Part shown: positions 25,359-34,132 of the stretch, in pieces
Numbering within the stretch: the stretch's first letter is position 1
Layout of the letters: each line of letters starts with the position of its first letter
Origin: Ferrigenium kumadai
GTDB lineage: Bacteria > Pseudomonadota > Gammaproteobacteria > Burkholderiales > Gallionellaceae
Assembly (NCBI RefSeq): GCF_018324385.1
Contig: NZ_AP019536.1
Span: forward strand, 1,178,001-1,242,000
Length of the DNA stretch: 64,000 nucleotides
Direction of reading: 5' to 3'
Program-made: the position numbers and the translations under genes
Notes under the pieces: generated by a model
The model's database searches: none
Seen by the model: only the letters and a program-made list of their open reading frames with translations
What the model was told of the DNA's origin: nothing

Positions 25359-26124
25359 CGGAAACGGTCAGCACTTCGAAGCCGGTTTCGGTGACGAGGA
25401 TGGTGTGCTCGTACTGCGCGGACAGGCTGTGGTCCTTGGTGACCACGGTCCAGCCGTCGCCGAGCTGCTTGATCGCGGCCTTGCCGGCGTTGACCATCGG
25501 CTCGATCGTGAAGGTCATGCCGGGCTCGAGCCGGATGCCGGTCTTGGGGCGGCCGTAGTGCAGCACTTGCGGTTCTTCGTGGAAACGGGCGCCGATGCCG
25601 TGGCCGCAGAACTCGCGCACCACGCTGTAGCCCAGCGGTTCGACGAAGCTCTGGATGGCGTGACCGATGTCGCCGAGGTAGGCGCCCGGTTTGACGACGC
25701 GGATGCCGCGCCACAGCGCCAGCCAGGTGGTCTCGCACAGGCGCCGCGCCTGGATCGACGGTTCGCCGACCAAGTACATGCGGCTGCTGTCGCCGTGATA
25801 GCCGTCCTTGATCACCGTCACGTCGATGTTGACGATGTCGCCGTTCTTCAGCGCCTTCTCGCTCGGCACGCCGTGGCAGATCTGGTGGTTGATCGAGGTG
25901 CAGATCGATTTCGGGTAGGGCGTATGGCCGTGCGGCGCGTAGTTGAGCGGCGCGGGGATGCCGTGCTGCACGTTCACGATGTAGTCGTGACACAGACGGT
26001 CCAGCTCGTTGGTGGTCACGCCCGCCTTGACGAAGGGGGTGATGTAGTCGAGCACTTCGCTGGTCAGGCGGCCGGCGACGCGCATCTTTTCGATCTCTTG
26101 CGGGGTCTTGATGGTAACGGACAT
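25330..26124 (-). CDS. map: Methionine aminopeptidase, type I
   Basis: The ATG at 26124 (MSVTIKTPQEIEKMRVAGR) gives 264 residues, the usual length; the frame upstream to 26211 is not likely translated. Metal ligands are visible: two Asp in NIDVTVIKDGYHGDSSRMY, His in GHGIGARFHEEP, Glu in FTIEPM and Glu in YEHTILVTE. It removes N-terminal Met from nascent proteins. The C-terminus ends in five prolines, an oddity that comes from the overlap with the glnD start region. Confidence 0.95.
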   Translation of the reverse strand: MSVTIKTPQEIEKMRVAGRLTSEVLDYITPFVKAGVTTNELDRLCHDYIVNVQHGIPAPLNYAPHGHTPYPKSICTSINHQICHGVPSEKALKNGDIVNIDVTVIKDGYHGDSSRMYLVGEPSIQARRLCETTWLALWRGIRVVKPGAYLGDIGHAIQSFVEPLGYSVVREFCGHGIGARFHEEPQVLHYGRPKTGIRLEPGMTFTIEPMVNAGKAAIKQLGDGWTVVTKDHSLSAQYEHTILVTETGFEVLTVSDGCPPPPPL

Positions 26125-26308
26125 GTTCTCTCGGGAATCTCTGGAAGTTTCAGCCGGACAGTCCGCCAGAATCCCAGGGTTAGCTTGTTCAGAATGTGGC
26201 GAGAATAGCACGTGCCTCCGATTGCCGACAATTGCGGTTAGGAACTAAACTGGCGGTGTGCCACCTAAGGGGCGCAGCAAATTTCGATAACCTCATTACG
26301 GAGACAAC

Positions 26309-26611
26309 ATGAAAAAATCGTTAGCAACCGTCCTGTTCCTTGCAGCCAGTTTTAATGCTTATGCCGTCGACGGCGGTGCGGTGCTCGGCGGCGCGCTCGG
26401 CGGCGCAGCGGGCGCTGCGGTGGGCCAAAGCATGGGCGGACAGAACGGCGCGATTCTCGGTGCAGCCATCGGCGGCGGCGCCGGCGCGGCGATTGGCAGC
26501 CGTCCCGCCCCGCAAGCGGTCGCACAACCGGTTCCGGTTCAACAACGTGAAAATGGCGATGAAGAAGAGCATCGTAACAAGCACAAGCACCACCATGGTC
26601 ACGAAGACTAG
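26309..26611 (+). CDS. Small secreted glycine-zipper protein with His-rich tail
   Basis: This 100-residue protein has a signal peptide (MKKSLATVLFLAASFNAYA), then GG/AA-rich glycine-zipper repeats (GGALGGAAGAAVG, GAAIGGGAGAAIG) of the kind that insert in or coat membranes. It ends with an acidic and His-rich tail (HKHHHGHED) that could bind metal. A GGAGAC site precedes the ATG and a strong terminator follows. Location is probably periplasm or outer membrane. The exact function is unknown; glycine-zipper proteins include stress-related lipoproteins, but no lipobox is present here. Confidence 0.75.
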   Translation: MKKSLATVLFLAASFNAYAVDGGAVLGGALGGAAGAAVGQSMGGQNGAILGAAIGGGAGAAIGSRPAPQAVAQPVPVQQRENGDEEEHRNKHKHHHGHED

Positions 26612-26644
26612 GCTTGCCTGAGCTTCGACGACGCAAAAATAGAA

Positions 26645-26670
26645 GGCACGGTGACGTGCCTTTTATTTTT
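26645..26670 (+). terminator. Terminator after the glycine-zipper gene
   Basis: GGCACG and CGTGCC (26645-26660) pair around a GTGA loop and are followed by TTTTATTTTT. A nearly identical element lies at 29223. Confidence 0.85.
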
Positions 26671-26750
26671 GCGGTTTGTTGCGCTGGCAACATTTGGATG
26701 TCTAAATTGCTTTTTGACTCCAAATTAGGGTTTTTCCCCATTGTGGAATA

Positions 26751-26811
26751 TATAATGGCACTGTTTTGAAAAGGGCATGTATGTTTGCCGCAACATGCCC
26801 TCTTGCTTTGT
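26751..26811 (+). promoter_or_regulatory. Promoter-like TATAAT followed at once by a terminator-like hairpin
   Basis: In the 337-base gap before the GGDEF-EAL gene, a perfect TATAAT (26751-26756) is followed by a stem GGGCATGT (26773-26780) pairing with ACATGCCC (26793-26800) and a T-rich TCTTGCTTTGT. No good -35 lies 17 bases upstream (TTGACT at 26714 is too far). It could be an attenuator or a very short RNA. The rest of the gap shows no clear gene apart from the tiny minus-strand frame at 26860. Confidence 0.35.
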
Positions 26812-26859
26812 CAAGTTGGAGCAGCCGGATCGAGGGTAGGCACGTCGGCTCTGCATGGA

Positions 26860-26997
26860 CTATGACGGGGCCGGTTGGCGCACAAGGCAGATATTTGCGA
26901 ACGACACAAGAAAGGGCATGACCGCGACAATGACGACGAGGATAGCTCCACTTGTTTTCCATTTTCTTACTGGCAGACATAGTTCCGCCGCGACCAT
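26860..26997 (-). CDS. Possible 45-residue single-helix membrane peptide
   Basis: This short minus-strand frame starts with an ATG back to back with the start of the GGDEF-EAL gene. It would encode a basic stretch (LPVRKWKTSG) and then a clean hydrophobic helix (AILVVIVAVMPFLVSFANICL) ending RQPAPS. The composition is that of a real membrane peptide rather than a random shadow, but no strong ribosome site is seen and the frame is very short. Treat as a candidate only. Confidence 0.25.
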   Translation of the reverse strand: MVAAELCLPVRKWKTSGAILVVIVAVMPFLVSFANICLVRQPAPS

Positions 26998-28299
26998 ATG
27001 CGCATAAACGGACGTGACCCGTTAACGGGATTCCTGGATCGTAATGGCTGCCTGCAGGCGGCTACGAAGCTGGCCGTTGATTCGACGAGTAACGGGCGTG
27101 CCCTCGCGGTCCTTTGGTTCGATCTCGACCGCTTCAAACAGATCAATGAGTCTTTCGGCCATCTCGGCGGCGACGAGGTGATCGCCGACATCGCTATCCG
27201 GTTCCGTGCACGCGCGAGCGGTCGCGCAGAACTCTCGCGCATGGGGGGCGACGAGTTTGTTTGTCTTCTTCCCAATTGCGATCGGGCGCAAGCCCAGCAG
27301 TTCGCCAACGAACTGGTCAGCACGGTAGAAGAACCTCTCACCATCGGAAGTCTGGTGTTGCGTCCGACCGTGAGTGTCGGTATTGCGATACTCGAGCAGG
27401 GTGAAGATCCACTGGTGCTGCTGGAACGTGCCGATCGGGCCATGTTCGCCTCCAAGGCCAAGGGTGGGAAGTGCGTCGTGTTCTCCGGGGAAGAGCCTAT
27501 CCCCGGCCGCCTCGGTATCACGCTCGCGCGCGAAGAACTCTCGATCGAGGACAGTCTGCACACTGCCCTGGAGACCGGCGGATTCCGGCTGCACTACCAG
27601 CCCATCATTCACGCAAACGGTCAGATAGAGGCGGTCGAAGCGCTGATGCGTTGTAACGTGGACGGCGAGAATATCTCGCCCGGAAGATTCATCCCCGTCG
27701 CGGAAAAGACCGGACTGGTGATCCGCCTCGGCGAATGGAGTCTCCTGCAAGGGGCGACGTATGCGCGCCAGTTGCAGGACGCCGGCCACCATACCAAGGT
27801 CGCCATCAATGTGTCCCGCGCGCAACTCGTTTCCCCGAAATTCACTCACGCCCTGCATGCGGCGCTGATCTGCTCCAACGTGAGCCCCGAGTTGATCGAG
27901 CTGGAGCTCACCGAATCCCTGTTCATGGATATTTCGGATACCGTCCAGAAAAACCTGAAGAACGTCATCGGCGCGGGCGTGAGGCTGGCCATCGACGACT
28001 TCGGCACCGGCTATTCCTGCCTGGCGAACCTGAAGGACATTCCGGCCGGCAAGCTCAAGCTGGACCGTGCCTTCGTCACCGTCCTTCCGGAAGACCGCCG
28101 CGCCTTGTCGGTGGTCAAAGCCGTGACTCAGCTCGGGCACGACCTGGGCATGACCGTCGTGGCGGAGGGTTGCGAAAGACGGGAGCAGATCGATGCGTTG
28201 CTGGATGCCGGCGTCGACGCCATTCAGGGATTCTATTACGCAAAACCAATGCCGGAGGAGCAGCTGCTTCCCTGGTTGCAACAAAGGAACACACTATGA
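26998..28299 (+). CDS. GGDEF-EAL protein (c-di-GMP synthesis and breakdown domains)
   Basis: This 433-residue protein starts directly at the GGDEF domain (RDPLTGFLDRNG) with no sensor domain. The GGDEF motif is intact (MGGDEF near 82-86) but the upstream inhibitory RxxD site is missing. The EAL domain follows (about 180-430) with EALMR, NVSRAQL, ELTES, DDFGTGYS and the KLDR metal/substrate residues, so the phosphodiesterase half looks active. The start codon is the only ATG after an in-frame stop at 26980, and its ribosome site is weak. The stop overlaps the HDOD gene (ATGA), so the two are co-translated. Confidence 0.9.
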   Translation: MRINGRDPLTGFLDRNGCLQAATKLAVDSTSNGRALAVLWFDLDRFKQINESFGHLGGDEVIADIAIRFRARASGRAELSRMGGDEFVCLLPNCDRAQAQQFANELVSTVEEPLTIGSLVLRPTVSVGIAILEQGEDPLVLLERADRAMFASKAKGGKCVVFSGEEPIPGRLGITLAREELSIEDSLHTALETGGFRLHYQPIIHANGQIEAVEALMRCNVDGENISPGRFIPVAEKTGLVIRLGEWSLLQGATYARQLQDAGHHTKVAINVSRAQLVSPKFTHALHAALICSNVSPELIELELTESLFMDISDTVQKNLKNVIGAGVRLAIDDFGTGYSCLANLKDIPAGKLKLDRAFVTVLPEDRRALSVVKAVTQLGHDLGMTVVAEGCERREQIDALLDAGVDAIQGFYYAKPMPEEQLLPWLQQRNTL

Positions 28300-29183
28300 G
28301 CAACACCGTTACCGCCCCGCAGGAGTCTGCTCCATCCGATGTGGACATGCTGTTTGAACGCTCCCTGCTGGATGTGGGGATTCCCCCGTGCCCCGTCATT
28401 TTGAACCGTTTTATGGTCGAGGCCGGCAAGGACGAGCCGGACTTCAAGCGGCTGGAAAGCATCATCAGCGCCGATGTCGGCATATCCGCCAGCCTGATCA
28501 AGACCGCCAATGCCCCGTATTTCGGGATGCGGCAACGGGTGCGTTCGGTGAGCGAGGCGCTCACGGTTCTCGGCCTGAACGTATCCAGTCGTGCCATCGC
28601 CGGCATCGTCCTGCGCAACTCTTTTCCGAATGTGCCTAACCTGGAACGCTTCTGGGATGCTTCGGCACGCATCGCACGCCTTTCCGGCTGGCTGGCGCAG
28701 CATCTCGAATTGCGTGGCTTGCGCGCGGAGGATGCCTACACTTTCGGCCTGTTTCGCGACTGTGGCATTCCAGTCCTGCTCAAGCGTTTTTCCGGCTATG
28801 AGGAAACCCTTACTGCAGCCAATGGCGAGCAACTGCAGAGCTTCACCGCCATAGAGGAGGCCGCATTCCCTACCAACCACGCGATGGTGGGCTGCCTGCT
28901 TGCGCAAAGCTGGTGGCTGCCGGAGGAGATCTGTCTCGCCATTCGCAATCACCACGATCTGGCGGTGCTTAAATCCGCGGAGTCCCATCTGCCGTTGTTG
29001 AGCCGCAGGCTTGTCGCGACAGCACAGTTTGCGGAACATATCGTGCAGCGCCAGCTCAGTTTGAGTATCACCCAGGAATGGCCGAAACTCGGCGAGGCCT
29101 GCCTGGAACTGCTCGATGTGGGAGAGAGCGATCTTGAGCGTCTCTACACCGAAGCGGAACCGGTTGCCTCCGCGAGCGAATAG
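28296..29183 (+). CDS. HDOD domain protein
   Basis: The ATG at 28296 overlaps the stop of the GGDEF-EAL gene; the longer open frame upstream is a shadow of that gene. The 295-residue protein is essentially one HDOD domain: GIPPCPVILNRFM at the start, LIKTANAPYFGM and VSEALTVLGLN, then FGLFRDCGIPVLL and NHAMVGCLLAQSW, where HD-type residues remain but not as a complete metal site. HDOD proteins are non-catalytic partners in signalling, often paired with GGDEF/EAL proteins. Probably regulates or is regulated by its partner. A terminator follows. Confidence 0.88.
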   Translation: MSNTVTAPQESAPSDVDMLFERSLLDVGIPPCPVILNRFMVEAGKDEPDFKRLESIISADVGISASLIKTANAPYFGMRQRVRSVSEALTVLGLNVSSRAIAGIVLRNSFPNVPNLERFWDASARIARLSGWLAQHLELRGLRAEDAYTFGLFRDCGIPVLLKRFSGYEETLTAANGEQLQSFTAIEEAAFPTNHAMVGCLLAQSWWLPEEICLAIRNHHDLAVLKSAESHLPLLSRRLVATAQFAEHIVQRQLSLSITQEWPKLGEACLELLDVGESDLERLYTEAEPVASASE

Positions 29184-29222
29184 TAGCGGTACTGAAGGCG
29201 GCTCGATGGCGGGAGAATAAAA

Positions 29223-29248
29223 GGCACGGTGACGTGCCTTTTGTCTTT
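29223..29248. terminator. Bidirectional terminator between HDOD and patatin genes
   Basis: GGCACG and CGTGCC (29223-29238) with a GTGA loop followed by TTTTGTCTTT; an A-rich run on the other side lets it serve the convergent patatin gene. It matches the 26645 terminator almost exactly, including the following TTTGCGGTT. Confidence 0.85.
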
Positions 29249-29252
29249 GCGG

Positions 29253-30242
29253 TTACGGTCTGTATTCGAACAGGGTTGAAGGTAGCGAAGCCAGTTGTCG
29301 CTGCGTGTGTTCATAGCCGAGAGCAATGATTTCCTCGGCGCGGTCGAACTCCATGAAACGGATATGCCCCAGCGGGGGCTGGACGATCACATCCGGGCGA
29401 TCCAGAGACAAACGGGTTTGGGTGATGCGGGTCTCCATGATGTTGATCGAGGCCAGCAGTACCTCGAAGATGCTGGGCAGCGGGTCCGGCGATATCCATT
29501 TCCGGAATTGCGCCGAGGCTGCATTATCGCCGGTGAGCAGTTTCTGTTTGATGTCTTTCATCGACAGGCGATAGTCGCCCACCCAGCGCGAGAACATGCC
29601 GGATGCGCTGTCTTCTGCGCTGTTGTCCTTTGATGCAGGCAGCAGCGGTTTCATGTTCTTGCCGGCAATGATCTCGTGATTGAGATCGACCGCGATCACG
29701 ATATCGGCGCCCATGGCGCGGACCACGCTCACCGGCACCGGGTTACTGAGGCCGCCGTCCACCAGGATGTGCCCGTTGCTGCGTACCGGCGTGAAGATGC
29801 CGGGAACCGAGATGCTGGCTCGCACCGCCTCGATCACGTCGCCGCTACGGATGACGACCTCCTCCCCGCTGATTATGTCCGTCGCCACGGCGGCAAAGAG
29901 CTTAGGCAGCATTTCGATGGTATCGGCATGGATATGTGCACGCACCAGTTCGCTGATCCTGGTGCCGTCGAGCAACCCGGACTTGGGCAGCACGACGTCG
30001 AAGAAGGAAGCTGTCGTTTTCCAGTCAAATGTTCGAAAGGAAGCTTCCAGCTCATCCAGCTTGCCGGCGGCATAGATCGCCCCGATGAGCGCTCCCATGC
30101 TGGTGCCCGCGATAAAGTCCACCTCGATGCCTGCGTCCTTGATGGCCCGGATCACGCCAAGGTGTGCGAGTCCGCGCGCCGAGCCGCTACCCAGCGCCAG
30201 GCCGACCTTTGGACGGCTGCCGATTACGTTTTTATTATCCAT
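29253..30242 (-). CDS. Patatin-like phospholipase (RssA-like)
   Basis: The 329-residue protein has the catalytic dyad of patatins: an oxyanion loop GSGSARGLAHLG at the start, the nucleophile elbow GTSMG near residue 46, and the Asp in VDGGLSNPVPV near 160. The family includes serine acyl hydrolases acting on phospholipids; RssA-type proteins are cytoplasmic and mostly uncharacterised. A C-terminal extension of about 120 residues (after MFSRWVGDY) is less conserved. It lies 70 bases downstream of the last V-type ATPase gene on the same strand with no clear terminator between, so read-through is possible. Confidence 0.88.
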   Translation of the reverse strand: MDNKNVIGSRPKVGLALGSGSARGLAHLGVIRAIKDAGIEVDFIAGTSMGALIGAIYAAGKLDELEASFRTFDWKTTASFFDVVLPKSGLLDGTRISELVRAHIHADTIEMLPKLFAAVATDIISGEEVVIRSGDVIEAVRASISVPGIFTPVRSNGHILVDGGLSNPVPVSVVRAMGADIVIAVDLNHEIIAGKNMKPLLPASKDNSAEDSASGMFSRWVGDYRLSMKDIKQKLLTGDNAASAQFRKWISPDPLPSIFEVLLASINIMETRITQTRLSLDRPDVIVQPPLGHIRFMEFDRAEEIIALGYEHTQRQLASLPSTLFEYRP

Positions 30243-30312
30243 TCCTGCCTTTCACTTGGTGTCCGCGATTGGCCTTAGGCAGTCACATGGCCAGTTGTCG
30301 ACTGCAAGAGAC

Positions 30313-30960
30313 CTAGCCTGCGATATCCTGATACCCCTCGACCGCTTCCAGCTGGCCGCGCATGACCTTCAACTGGAACAAGGTGTCGCGCTCTTCCTCG
30401 GAGAGCACAGACTCGATGTGGCGAATGGTGGCCTGGTAGCGCGGGATGACGTTGTATTTGAGCGCGTTGACGCGCTTCTGGGTCTTGCGCTGTTCGGTCA
30501 GCAGGCGCCACAGCGCCGTTTCGGCTTCGCCCAGTTGCGCGAGCAGCACGGCGAGGTCGGTCATGCGCTGGCGCGCCTCGTCGAAGCTGGCATCGGTCCA
30601 CATCAGACCGACTGGCTGCAGGGGAGTACTCTCGACCGAGACGGTGGGATATTCGACGCCTATGCTGCTGCGCGGCAGGATGTGAACGGATACGGCGGGA
30701 GCGAGCCCCAGCACGGCTTGGCGCAACTGGGTGCTGCCCATGCGCATGTGGGCGATGGTCAACCAGTGGTAGGCGCCCTGGAATGCCGTTTTCACCCTCA
30801 GCCGCAGTTCCCGGTAGCTCTGCAGGCGCTGGTGTACCAGCCGCGTGAGCAGTTCGCGCTTGCGTTCGAGCAGGTCGTGGCCGTGCTGCAGGGCCACGAC
30901 CTGGCGGCGCAGCGACAGCAGCGTGCTCTTGGTGGGGCGTACCCTGAGGCGGCTTTTCAT
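30313..30960 (-). CDS. ntpD: V/A-type ATPase subunit D (central rotor stalk)
   Basis: The ATG at 30960 overlaps the stop of subunit B (ATGA) and gives 215 residues. It begins MKSRLRVRPTKSTLL and shows two long helical arms separated by a globular part, as in rotor subunit D, the functional counterpart of F-type gamma. It is the last gene of the operon. The C-terminal helix (RVNALKYNVIPRYQATI) is the well-conserved family segment that inserts in the A3B3 ring. Confidence 0.92.
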   Translation of the reverse strand: MKSRLRVRPTKSTLLSLRRQVVALQHGHDLLERKRELLTRLVHQRLQSYRELRLRVKTAFQGAYHWLTIAHMRMGSTQLRQAVLGLAPAVSVHILPRSSIGVEYPTVSVESTPLQPVGLMWTDASFDEARQRMTDLAVLLAQLGEAETALWRLLTEQRKTQKRVNALKYNVIPRYQATIRHIESVLSEEERDTLFQLKVMRGQLEAVEGYQDIAG

Positions 30961-32354
30961 TTCTCCTCCGCGGGCGCGCCTTGCCAATGGTGGTATTGGG
31001 TAAGGTCCGCTTCGCCGACTCGGGTCAGCGCCTCCGGCGGTAGCAGGGAGAGCAGGTCCCAAGCGAGGTTCAGGGACTCGACGATGCTGCGGTCTTCATC
31101 CTCGCGCTGTCCGACGAAGCGCCGTTCGAAGGCCTCGGCGAAGGCGAGGTAGTTCCGGTCGGTTTCGGAAAGGTCGTCCGCGCCGATGATGGAGGCGAGG
31201 TTGCGCACTTCGAGCGCGCGCGCGTAGGAAGCGTAGAGTTGGCCGGCGACCCGCGCATGGTCCTCGCGCGTGTGCCCCTTGCCGATGCCGTCCTTCATCA
31301 GGCGCGACAGCGAAGGCGGGATATCCACCGGCGGATAGATGCCGAGGTTGTTGAGGGTGCGGCTCAGCACCAGCTGTCCCTCGGTGATGTAACCGGTGAG
31401 GTCGGGGATGGGGTGGGTGATGTCGTCCGAAGGCATCGATACCACCGGCATCATGGTGATGGAGCCTTTCTTCCCCTTGATGCGTCCGGCGCGCTCATAG
31501 ATCTCCGCCAGGTCGGAATACAGATAGCCTGGATAGCCCTTGCGCGCGGGCACGTCGCCCTTGGCCGTGGCGACTTCGCGCAGCGCTTCGGCGTAGTGGG
31601 TCATGTCGGTCATCACCACCAGCACATGCAGGTCGAGATCGAACGCGAGGTACTCTGCCGCGGTCAGCGCGGCGCGCGGCAGGATCAGGCGCTCGATGGT
31701 CGGTTCGTCGGCGAGGTTGAGGAACATCGTCACGTTGCGCAACACGCCGCTGGCGGTGAAGGTCTCGCGGAAGAATTGCGCATCGGCATAGGACACGCCC
31801 ATCGCGGCGAACACCACCGCGAAGTGCGACTCCTCCTCTGGCAGCCGTGCCTGTCGCACGATCTGGGCGGCGAGGCGGTTGTGCGGCAGGCCCGAGCCGG
31901 AGAAGATCGGCAGTTTCTGGCCGCGCACCAGCGAGTTGAGTCCGTCCACCGAAGACAGCCCCGTCTGGATGAACTCGCGCGGATAGGCGCGCGCGGCGGG
32001 ATTCACCGGCGCACCGTTGACGTTGCGCTTCAGTTTGGAGTACAGGGGAGGGCGGCCGTCGCGCGGCTGACCGATGCCGTTGAACACGCGGCCCAGCAGG
32101 TCCGGACTCAGCGCGACTTCGAACGGCTGGTCGAGGAAGCGTGTCCAGGTGCGCTCTAGGTCGAGATTGTCGGTGCCTTCCAGCACCTGGATCAACACCA
32201 GTTCGTTGGAAGTGCGGATCACCTGGCCGTTGCGCCGCCGCCCGCTGTGGTCGCGCACCACCACGCGGTCGCCCAGCGCCACGCCGGGCACGCCGCGCAT
32301 GTACAGCAGCCCGCCGCGTGCCGCCGAGGCCAGCCGGTATTCCTTGTCGCTCAT
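30957..32354 (-). CDS. ntpB: V/A-type ATPase subunit B (non-catalytic nucleotide-binding)
   Basis: This 465-residue protein has the beta-barrel start (GVALGDRVVVRDHSGRRRNG) and the B-type central motif FSGSGLPHNRLAAQIVRQA in place of a P-loop, with [14 protein letters not shown] later. It alternates with subunit A in the ring that binds ATP. Length is normal. It overlaps both neighbours by four bases, so the chains are coupled in translation. Loss of a Walker A motif is normal for B. Confidence 0.95.
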   Translation of the reverse strand: MSDKEYRLASAARGGLLYMRGVPGVALGDRVVVRDHSGRRRNGQVIRTSNELVLIQVLEGTDNLDLERTWTRFLDQPFEVALSPDLLGRVFNGIGQPRDGRPPLYSKLKRNVNGAPVNPAARAYPREFIQTGLSSVDGLNSLVRGQKLPIFSGSGLPHNRLAAQIVRQARLPEEESHFAVVFAAMGVSYADAQFFRETFTASGVLRNVTMFLNLADEPTIERLILPRAALTAAEYLAFDLDLHVLVVMTDMTHYAEALREVATAKGDVPARKGYPGYLYSDLAEIYERAGRIKGKKGSITMMPVVSMPSDDITHPIPDLTGYITEGQLVLSRTLNNLGIYPPVDIPPSLSRLMKDGIGKGHTREDHARVAGQLYASYARALEVRNLASIIGADDLSETDRNYLAFAEAFERRFVGQREDEDRSIVESLNLAWDLLSLLPPEALTRVGEADLTQYHHWQGAPAEEK

Positions 32355-34132
32355 GTCGCCACCTTTCCGTGTTGGGCGTATTCGGTGCGCAACCGCTCGA
32401 ATTCGCCATCGACCTGCGCGGCGAAGTTGCGCAGTTCATCCAGCTGACCGTTCGCATAGCGGCCTTTCAGACGCTGCGCATTGGAGAGGAGGGGCAGGCG
32501 CAGCAGTTCCTGCACCGGCACGCCCAGTTCCAGCAGCTTGAGTCCCTGCCGGTAGATGCTCAGCATCTGGTCGAGCAGGGCGAATTGCTTCTGCGGCGAA
32601 CAATAGCTGTCTACCGGATCCAGCGCGCTCTGCTGCAGCACGCCTTCGCGGAACAGCGCCACGCCTTGCAGCGCCCAGCGTTGCTGAGGTGACAGCGCTT
32701 CAGGGCCGACCAGGTTGACGATGCGAGCCAGTTCTTCGGCACGCGACAGCAGGCCCAGGGCCGCGGCGCGGTGGTCTGCCCAGCGCGGATCGACATGCTC
32801 GGCCCACCAGCCGCTGCAGCTTGCGACGTAACCGGAGAAGCTCTCCACCCAGTCCACCGCGGGATAGTGGCGCGCATCGGCAAGTTCCTTGGACAGCGCC
32901 CAGAAGGTCTGCACGATCTCCTTGGTGTGGCCGGTGACCGGCTCGGAGAAGTCGCCGCCGGGCGGCGACACCGCGCCGATCAGCGTGATCGATCCCTTGC
33001 CGCCGGCCAGCGTGTCCACGCGTCCAGCGCGTTCGTAGAAGGCGGAGAGGCGAGAGGCGAGATAGGCGGGATAGCCTTCCTCCACGGGCATCTGCCCCAG
33101 GCGACCCGCGACTTCTCTCAATGCCTCGGCCCAGCGGCTGGTGGAGTCGGCGACCATCACCACGTCGTAGCCCTGGTCGCGGTAATACTCGGCCAGCGTG
33201 ACGCCCACGTAGATCGACGCCTCGCGCGCCACTACGGGCATGTTCGAGGTGTTCGCCACCAGCAGCGTGCGTTCCATCAGCGAGCGGCCGGTGTTGGGGT
33301 CGGTGAGCTTGGGGAAGCTCTCGAGGATGTCCACCAGTTCGTTGCCGCGCTCGCCGCAACCGACGTAGATCACGATGTCGGCATCTGACCAGCGCGCGAT
33401 CTGCTGCTGCACGATGGTCTTGCCCGCGCCGAACGGACCGGGCACGGCGGCACGTCCGCCCTTCACCAGCGGGAAGAAGGTGTCGAGGATGCGCTGCCCG
33501 GTGAGCAGCGGCGCCACGGCATCGTCGCGCCGGAGGTAAGGGCGGGGACTGCGCACCGGCCAGCGGTGGAACAGTTTGAGTTCGCTGATTTCGCCGTTCT
33601 GTTGTTTGACGCGTGCCACCACGCCTTCCACGGTGACGTCGCTCGCGGCAACGAGCTCGATCAACTCGCCGCCCATGCCCGGCGGTACCAGGATGCGGTG
33701 GACGATGGTCGGCGTTTCCTGCACGGTTCCCAGCACCGCGCCGGATTCGATGCGCGCTCCGGGCTTGAGTCCGGGGCTTGGTTCGAAACGCCACAGTCTG
33801 CCGCGGTCCAGCGGCGGAATGTGCACGCCGCGCGGGATGAAATCGCCATGCTGCTTCGCATGCTCCAGCAAGGGGCGCTGCACGCCATCGAAGATGCCGC
33901 CCAGCAATCCCGGTCCCAGTTCCACCGACAGCGGCTGTCCGAGCGCCTCCACCGGCTCGCCGGGGCGCAGCGATTCGGTAGGCTCGTACATCTGCACCAG
34001 CGCTCGCTCATCGTGTCGGGCGATGACCTCGCCCATCAGCTCCATGCGGCCTATTCTGACCTGTTCGCCGATGCGCACATCCGCCAGTTCGACGGTGACC
34101 AGCGGCCCGTTGACTTCGATCACCTTACCCAT
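32351..34132 (-). CDS. ntpA: V/A-type ATPase subunit A (catalytic)
   Basis: The start at 34132 ([16 protein letters not shown]) has a GGAGA site inside the end of the subunit E gene and gives 593 residues. The nucleotide-binding P-loop GPFGAGKT lies near residue 230, the [15 protein letters not shown] catalytic Glu region follows, and the A-specific insert is present before the P-loop. This is the ATP-hydrolysing or synthesising subunit. The family usually has GAFGCGKT; here the small residue exchanges (P for A and A for C) are compatible with activity. It overlaps E by 8 and B by 4 bases. Confidence 0.95.
   Translation of the reverse strand: MGKVIEVNGPLVTVELADVRIGEQVRIGRMELMGEVIARHDERALVQMYEPTESLRPGEPVEALGQPLSVELGPGLLGGIFDGVQRPLLEHAKQHGDFIPRGVHIPPLDRGRLWRFEPSPGLKPGARIESGAVLGTVQETPTIVHRILVPPGMGGELIELVAASDVTVEGVVARVKQQNGEISELKLFHRWPVRSPRPYLRRDDAVAPLLTGQRILDTFFPLVKGGRAAVPGPFGAGKTIVQQQIARWSDADIVIYVGCGERGNELVDILESFPKLTDPNTGRSLMERTLLVANTSNMPVVAREASIYVGVTLAEYYRDQGYDVVMVADSTSRWAEALREVAGRLGQMPVEEGYPAYLASRLSAFYERAGRVDTLAGGKGSITLIGAVSPPGGDFSEPVTGHTKEIVQTFWALSKELADARHYPAVDWVESFSGYVASCSGWWAEHVDPRWADHRAAALGLLSRAEELARIVNLVGPEALSPQQRWALQGVALFREGVLQQSALDPVDSYCSPQKQFALLDQMLSIYRQGLKLLELGVPVQELLRLPLLSNAQRLKGRYANGQLDELRNFAAQVDGEFERLRTEYAQHGKVAT

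Noticed and set aside
26702..26980. 92-residue minus-strand frame upstream of the GGDEF-EAL gene
   Set aside because: Composition is unlike a protein and it overlaps the terminator-like hairpin; another frame (26860-26997) looks better.
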